The notes beneath the pieces are model-generated. The model was not told where the DNA came from. It searched no databases and saw only the letters and a list, made by a program, of their open reading frames with translations. 64,000 bases of DNA from Lasiosphaeria ovina (lineage: Eukaryota > Ascomycota > Sordariomycetes > Sordariales > Lasiosphaeriaceae), in assembly GCA_033439765.1 (NCBI GenBank), contig JAULSN010000001.1, positions 3,100,001-3,164,000 on the forward strand, written 5' to 3'. The position numbers and the translations under genes were made by a program. The first letter of the stretch is position 1. The number at the start of each line of letters is the position of its first letter. This document shows positions 59,280-64,000 of this stretch, piece after piece.

Positions 59280-60542
59280 CCGAGGCGGACGAGCCACCGA
59301 CAATTTCAAGGTGTGTCTGTCTGTCTGCTTGAGGGAGCTGTCCAAGACCGACTTGCACAGAAACGCTGATTTGCTGGGGTTTGTTTAGCATACAAGACAT
59401 GCGAGAGGGCGACGCCGTGATTGCCGTGATGGGCATGACGGGCTCGGGGAAAAGCACCTTTATCTCGTACTTTTGCGATACAGCCGCTGCCGGTCACGGC
59501 TTGCGCTCCGGTAATTATTTCTAGTTTTCACGTTCCTCCCCTCCCTCTCTCCCTCCCCCAAACAACGGATTGGCGTCATTAACACCATGCCGCAGTGACG
59601 GCGCTAGTGGAAGCGCACGTCTCGCGCGAGCGGATCCGGGGGCGGCGGGTCATCTTCGTCGACACGCCGGGGTTCGACGACACGACGCGGTCCAACACAG
59701 AGGTTCTGCGCGAGATCGCCAGCTGGCTGGCCGACACGTACGCGCACGACATCAAGCTGGCGGGGGCGGTGTACCTGCACGGGATCCAGATGCCGCGCGT
59801 GGGCGGGTCGGCGCACACCAACATGCGGCTGTTCCGCGAGCTGTGCGGCGACGAGTCGATGGCGTCGGTGGCCCTGGTCACGACGCACTGGTCGCGGTCG
59901 TCCGAGGAGCGCGTCGCGCAGCAGCAGCGGCACGACGAGCTCGTCGGCGACGACGCCTTCTGGCGCGGCATGGTGCAGCGAGGGGCGCGCGCCTTCAAGC
60001 ACGACCGCGGCCCGACGTCGGCGCGCCGCATCGTCGAGTACCTGCTAGGCCGCGACGCCGATGTCAACGGCGGGCGCGGCATCGGGCTGCGCGTGCAGCG
60101 CGAGATGGCGGGCGGCGCCACGCTGGACCGCACTGCCGTGGGCGCGGCCATAGAGGCTCGCATCGAGGCCATGCAGGCCGCTTACGAGTCGCAGCTAGGC
60201 GACCTGCGGCGCGAGTTGGACGAGGCGAGGCGCGCGAGGCAGGTCAACGAGCGCAAGATTGGCGAGATTGTCGAGGAGCGCCGGGCCCTGGAGGACCGTT
60301 TGAGGGACGAGCAAAGGAAGCGCCATCGGCTGAGGGTCGACCTGGACCGGCTGCGCCAGGAACGCAGCGCCGACTTGCAGAGGGAGGCTGAGAACGTGAG
60401 GCACATGCTGGAGGAACGCATCACGGCCATCATTGCCGAGAGTCCCCTAGATCTAGATCCGCGGGTTGTGAGGGAACGGGTGCAGCGGGAGAGAGGTAAA
60501 AGGCGGAGGTACGAACAGGGGCAAAAATGTTTCGTCATGTAA
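58871..60542 (+). CDS. AIG1/IMAP-like P-loop GTPase 2, with C-terminal CaaX box
   Basis: Three exons (58871-59310, 59389-59510, 59596-60542) give 502 residues. Residues 1-146 are disordered, rich in Ser/Arg, with a run of eight Pro and a QEQEQEQEQE tract. The GTPase domain follows: G1 GMTGSGKST at 162-170, G3 DTPGFDD at 210-216, TTHW in place of NKxD, and VYLHGIQMPRVGGSA matching VYLHRISDARVPGSA of paralogue 1. Residues ~350-450 form a long Arg/Glu-rich coiled coil. The last four residues, CFVM, form a CaaX prenylation motif, preceded by basic residues (RGKRRRYEQGQK), predicting lipid-mediated membrane attachment. The intron after the P-loop has the same place and phase as in paralogue 1. The first exon is unique to this gene; an alternative start is possible because the exon is low-complexity. 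Confidence 0.85.
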
Positions 60543-60723
60543 CATGTCGGCAGACACATCACTCAACATAAACACCGCGAGAGAGAACAAGTACAGTGCA
60601 AGGTCTCAAACGCTGACATTGGTGTGCCCTACAACCAACTACCGAAGAGAGATCTAAATATAAGATGGACTGGTCTTCGTTTCCCCCTACCTTTGAGTGT
60701 GAGTAACCTCTTGTACCACCACC
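60543..60723. other. short spacer
   Basis: The 3'UTR of GTPase 2 and the short lead into the transposase fragment. Nothing else is seen. Confidence 0.5.
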
Positions 60724-60957
60724 ATGCCTCAATATCCTGAAGATGATATGGTCAATGCGTACCTAGACATTACAGATAATAAGCTTTCTATTCGTCAATC
60801 GGCTCAAAAGCATGGAGTTCCCTACACAACGCTCAACAGACAGATCAACGGGATCCCTTCCAGAGATGAGTTTCTCCAGACACAACGGAGGCTCACAGAG
60901 CCTCAAGAAAGGCGGCTCATTAAATGGATCGTCAAGCAGGAAAAACTCGGCTTTGAG
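60724..60957 (+). pseudogene. pogo/Fot1-type transposase N-terminal fragment (HTH-psq)
   Basis: The first ~77 residues read as a psq-type helix-turn-helix (ITDNKLSIRQSAQKHGVPYTTLNRQING) followed by the start of a CENP-B-like HTH (LTEPQERRLIKWIVKQEKLGF), as in fungal pogo/Fot1 DDE transposases. After about 60957 the similarity stops; the frame stays open to 61257 by chance because it runs antisense through a copy of the small-gene family. No catalytic DDE domain is present. A domesticated DNA-binding protein cannot be excluded. Confidence 0.68.
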
Positions 60958-61260
60958 AGGGAGAGCGACACGGCAACGGTGCTGGAGACCGAACTTCGAG
61001 TGCATGTCGGAGAAACAGAGAGACATACACGGCAAGGGTGCAAGTGTTGGTGGAATGAGGTAATGAAAAGGAAACGGGGTACTTACAAGCCGGCCATGGT
61101 TGAAGATGCTAAAGAAAAGAAAAAAGAAGAGGAGGAGGAAGAAGAAAATTGCTGGGGCCCGACAATTTTTATGCCTTTTGAAATCTCCGGCAGTGCCTTC
61201 CGTGCTTGCCTTCCGTGCTGGCTGCGGCACTGCAACCGAGTCCCCAGCTGGCTCTGACGA
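60957..61260 (-). pseudogene. truncated copy of the small membrane-protein gene (promoter and first exon)
   Basis: On the minus strand, sequence matching the upstream region of the gene at 62824: an AGCACGGAAGGC element, GTCGGGCCC (about 61158), a CT-rich leader, then ATGGCCGGCTT at 61097-61087 followed by GTAAGTACC and an intron-like stretch (CATTCCACCAACA; TATGTCTCTC). It ends at the junction with the transposase fragment at about 60957; exons 2 and 3 are absent. Confidence 0.62.
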
Positions 61261-62059
61261 CGTTTCCCAATCAACGGCAACTACGTCAAGCCCTTTTTGC
61301 AAGAAACAGTCAATCTGCGCAGTAGAAAGCGTCTTTTTGAAAGCACTCGAGTTCCTGGGGTTGTGGAAAGAACCTAGACGTGCCGCACAGTTGCCGCCGT
61401 GGATTCAGACCTGCCGTCCCATTGTCGAACATGTTCTTACATCACAACTTGCAGACACCGGAGGGATGCACCATCCGCTCTCAGCCTGACAGGCTCAATT
61501 GTCGGCTTGCCGGGGGGGGGAGGATGCGTGAGAGCAGGAAAAGCAATGGCACTACTACTACTCCTGCTACTTACCATGTATATTTATCATAAGGGCAAGA
61601 GGCTAAGGGTCACTGCTCTTTCGAACGAGGGTGTCCGTGCCGAAGGAAAGAGAAGCGTCCATCGTCTAGCTGCTTTGAGCGCACCCGCAATGACTCAGAA
61701 AAGTTGAGCCCAAGAGGAGTGTCAGTCCTGTTCTTGCCTTCGGTCTTGCCTTCGGCGCGAGTAAGAAGAACACGTGCGTTAACGTTTTTCATGCAGGTTG
61801 AGAGGAGAATTGCGTTTTGGCGTATTTGCAACCAGAGAAGGAGGAATATCGGCGCCAATGCTCTTGCGGTTGGGTTAATCAATATGAAGGCCAGGCACGG
61901 CGCCTTCCTAAATGTTCGCTGGTAGCTGTCATCGCCCGTAGGGAAGGGACCACCTCTTGCGAATACGACTAGGTGAGACGTGGAGGCTTGCCTTTGCAGC
62001 ATCAATACAGCAGAAGTCTGCTTAACCCTTGCCCCTAATGCATGAGTTGGCGGAAGACT
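61261..62059. other. region without a supported gene
   Basis: About 800 bases. An antisense frame at 61610-62110 is open (166 codons) but starts at TTG, lacks domains and ends in the repeat copied at 63697, so I do not call it a gene. A G-run is at 61512-61520. Confidence 0.45.
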
Positions 62060-62310
62060 TTCCAAAATCTGAACGGCATTACTTACTACCTTATTCGCCA
62101 TTTGAAGCAAGGAAAAGTACTCGACAGGGTGTTTTTGCGATGTTTCTTTGGTAAAACACCCCGACGAGTGTTTGTGTAACCGGGAGTTGAACTAGACGAA
62201 GTCTCGGCCTACTTCTGATTCATCCACTTTCATTGGTCCAGGTAGTCTTAAAAAGAGACCTGTTAGGCGTTATATCACTTTATGTCGGAATACTGTATCC
62301 CAATACCACG
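62060..62310 (+). repeat. dispersed direct repeat, copy 1
   Basis: Similar to 63697-63905 in the same orientation. Shared blocks: TTTCCAA(A/G)ATCT(G/A)AAC, GTGTTTGTG, and GATTCATCCACTTTCATTGG followed by AAAAAGAGAC. Part of the duplicated unit that includes the small gene. Confidence 0.65.
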
Positions 62311-62740
62311 TCTATGCTGCAGCTATGTCTGATATTCTTTCGGGCTGCCTGGTTTTTGTCTACTTCTACACACGTAATCACGTACGATTGATGCTACTGT
62401 CTAGAAGACCGTGCACGTCATCGTCTTCGATGTCTCGAGCCCAATCCGATCGCCCTTGAGCCTCCGCTGCCGCATCAACGGTTCAGACGATGGGCCCAGC
62501 AAGCGTCAGCAAGAACATAGACGCCGCCGTCGTCGGCTTAGGCCGCTACAGCGTCGATGCATACGATAGATATACTGGCCTTTTTGGACGGGAGGGCGGT
62601 ATATACCACGCTAGTTCTACCAACTCTAACCTTTTGCCATCCAGCACGGAAGGCGCTACGGGAAACGTGTGAGGAAAGACGTAAAACTTTGTCGGGCCCA
62701 GAGCAATTCTCTTCTTTTTTTTCCCCTTCAGCATCTCATC

Positions 62741-62751
62741 ATAGCCGGCTT
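62741..62751 (+). pseudogene. decayed first-exon copy of the small-gene family
   Basis: ATAGCCGGCTT followed by GTAAGT, matching the ATGGCCGGCTT exon of the minus-strand copy at 61097 except for ATG to ATA. The conserved GTCGGGCCC (62692-62700) and CT-rich leader lie upstream. It suggests that the leader plus first exon was duplicated in tandem ahead of the intact exon at 62824. Confidence 0.5.
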
Positions 62752-62823
62752 GTAAGTATACGTCCCATCTCTATCTTTTCAATTAAATTCTCTTTTACTT
62801 TTCTTTTCTTCAACATCTTCATT

Positions 62824-63229
62824 ATGGTCGCATTGTAAGTACCTGATCCCATTTCCCTTCATCACCCCATTCCATCAACATATGTCTCTCTCCCCCTCTC
62901 CAAACTACGCCATCTAGTTCGAACAACAACTACAGTCGACTTCTTTCAGCATTCGTCACTATTTCTTGTGCCTTACAAGATAAGGATGCGCTAATGCGTG
63001 GATAGTTTTCAACGACCAGATACCGACGTCGAAGCCTGTCTTTGCTGTGGTACCAAGTAAGCTTCCCTAACTGCCATCAACCCAGTCCTGGACCTGACAA
63101 TGGACTAGCAACTACCGCCAGCGAGTTCACAGCATTCTCAAGCTTTTATACATCATTGTTGTCGGCGTAGCCCTCGGGGTCATAGTCTTTTGTGTCTCAC
63201 GGATCCATTTCTACCTCCGCCTGGGTTAA
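62824..63229 (+). CDS. 60-residue Cys-containing single-pass membrane protein (3 exons)
   Basis: Exons 62824-62834 (11 nt, ATGGTCGCATT), 63006-63056 and 63109-63229 give exactly 61 codons including the stop. Both donors are GTAAG; acceptors are GATAG and ACTAG, with branch-point-like GCTAAT and CTGAC upstream. The protein has a short N-terminus with a CLCCG cluster (residues 15-19), a basic patch (NYRQRVHSILK), one strong transmembrane helix (about 33-51, LLYIIVVGVALGVIVFCVS) and a short basic tail. It has no classical signal peptide, so it is probably a tail-anchored or type II/III small membrane protein. Partial copies with the same exon structure occur at 61097 (minus), 62741 and 63265. 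I do not recognise the family. The model rests on splice logic only; no transcript evidence is available. Confidence 0.55.
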
Positions 63230-63254
63230 ATCGATTAGCTCACGACCGCCTCCC

Positions 63255-63460
63255 GATTCAGACATCGAAGCCCACCTTTGCTGTATTATCAAATGTAAGC
63301 TTCCCTAACCAACCCCTCACCCTAGCCCTAGCCCTGGACCTAACCCTGGATTAGCAACTATCGCCAGCGAATTCACAGCATTGCTAAGCTATTATGCAGC
63401 ATTATTCGTGGTTCTTCGGCAAAATGTTATGGTATGCTGGCGATGTCCAGCCAGAACGCT
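63255..63460 (+). pseudogene. second, decayed copy of exons 2-3 of the small gene
   Basis: Matches 63010-63145 along most of its length: PDSDIEAHLCC in place of PDTDVEACLCC, a GTAAGCTTCCCTAAC donor region, a TAG acceptor and NYRQRIHSIAKLL in place of NYRQRVHSILKLL. The donor is shifted by two bases and the membrane helix frame is lost downstream (a charged/Cys sequence replaces it). No first exon is found nearby. Confidence 0.62.
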
Positions 63461-63696
63461 TGCGACCCACAGGCGAAAGCCTTACGTAACGGCTACCATG
63501 TATATTTAGCCTGCAGATTAGCTACGCCTCTATCTCTTCCGTTCTTCGCATAATAACAAATCCATTTGCCTAGTCCTTGGTACGGTGCCGTGATCGAAGT
63601 AAATAAACCGCTTTATTAGGTGGTTTTTTTTTGGAGGAGAGATAGGATAGGGACTCTAATCCTTTAATGATAATTGCCTTAGTTAGCCCGGGACTT

Positions 63697-63905
63697 TCCA
63701 AGATCTAAACAGCATTTCCACCTACTTATCTAATGTTATGGCTCCCGTTCGCCTTTCAGAGCAAGGCAAAGTGTTTGTGCAACTGGGCGTTAAACTAGAG
63801 TTCATCCCGATCCACTTTTAGATTCATCCACTTTCATTGGTCCAACCAACGCCAAAAAGAGACTCTTGGGCGTTTCGGATACACATACCGAGATAATCCG
63901 TATTC
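63697..63905 (+). repeat. dispersed direct repeat, copy 2
   Basis: Second copy of 62060-62310. Both copies flank the small-gene region, consistent with a segmental tandem duplication of about 1.6 kb followed by divergence. Confidence 0.65.
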
Positions 63906-64000
63906 ACTACAATAACTAGGCAATAAACGAGACAGAAGTTCAGACTCAACTTGTTCAATGCTCAAGGAAGTGGAATCTGAATTACACCGGTACAACTTCA

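Noticed and set aside
61610..62110. 166-codon minus-strand frame
   Set aside because: It starts at TTG, has no recognisable domain, and its start overlaps a repeat that occurs again at 63697 with no open frame.

Overview
The window looks like a chromosome segment of a filamentous ascomycete (Pezizomycotina, probably Sordariomycetes). Genes have short introns (58-124 nt in the housekeeping genes) with fungal-type branch points. The repeats are full of CpA-to-TpA changes, the signature of repeat-induced point mutation (RIP). Rank below subphylum is inference.

Layout. (1) 1-16.8 kb is gene-rich: the C-terminal part of a coiled-coil protein, a secreted Cys-rich GPI-type protein, methylthioribulose-1-phosphate dehydratase (methionine salvage), calnexin (ER folding), mitochondrial methylmalonate-semialdehyde dehydrogenase (valine catabolism), a CmcJ/AsaB-like oxygenase and a six-exon CorA-like membrane protein. 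(2) 17.7-54.1 kb is a nested, mostly RIP-degraded transposon block: a dead Helitron split by a Ty3/gypsy element (A), an older gypsy family present as two inverted partial copies (D and D'), a gypsy element (B) carrying a solo LTR, an inverted partial relative of B (C), a young gag-only LTR element with an intact ORF, and the 3' end of a Ty1/copia element. Target-site duplications and two matching empty sites within the window allow some insertions to be ordered. (3) 54.3-64 kb is an accessory region: a vWA-domain pseudogene broken by frameshifts and RIP-type stops, a head-to-head pair of paralogous AIG1-like GTPases with different predicted membrane anchors, a pogo-type transposase fragment, and a duplicated family of very small membrane-protein genes with an 11-nt first coding exon.

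The housekeeping genes show no operon-like logic. The most promising novelty is in the right-hand region (the GTPase pair and the micro-gene family) and in the gag-only retroelement, which sits intact inside a RIP-degraded block. Exon boundaries were derived by hand from frame continuity and splice consensus.
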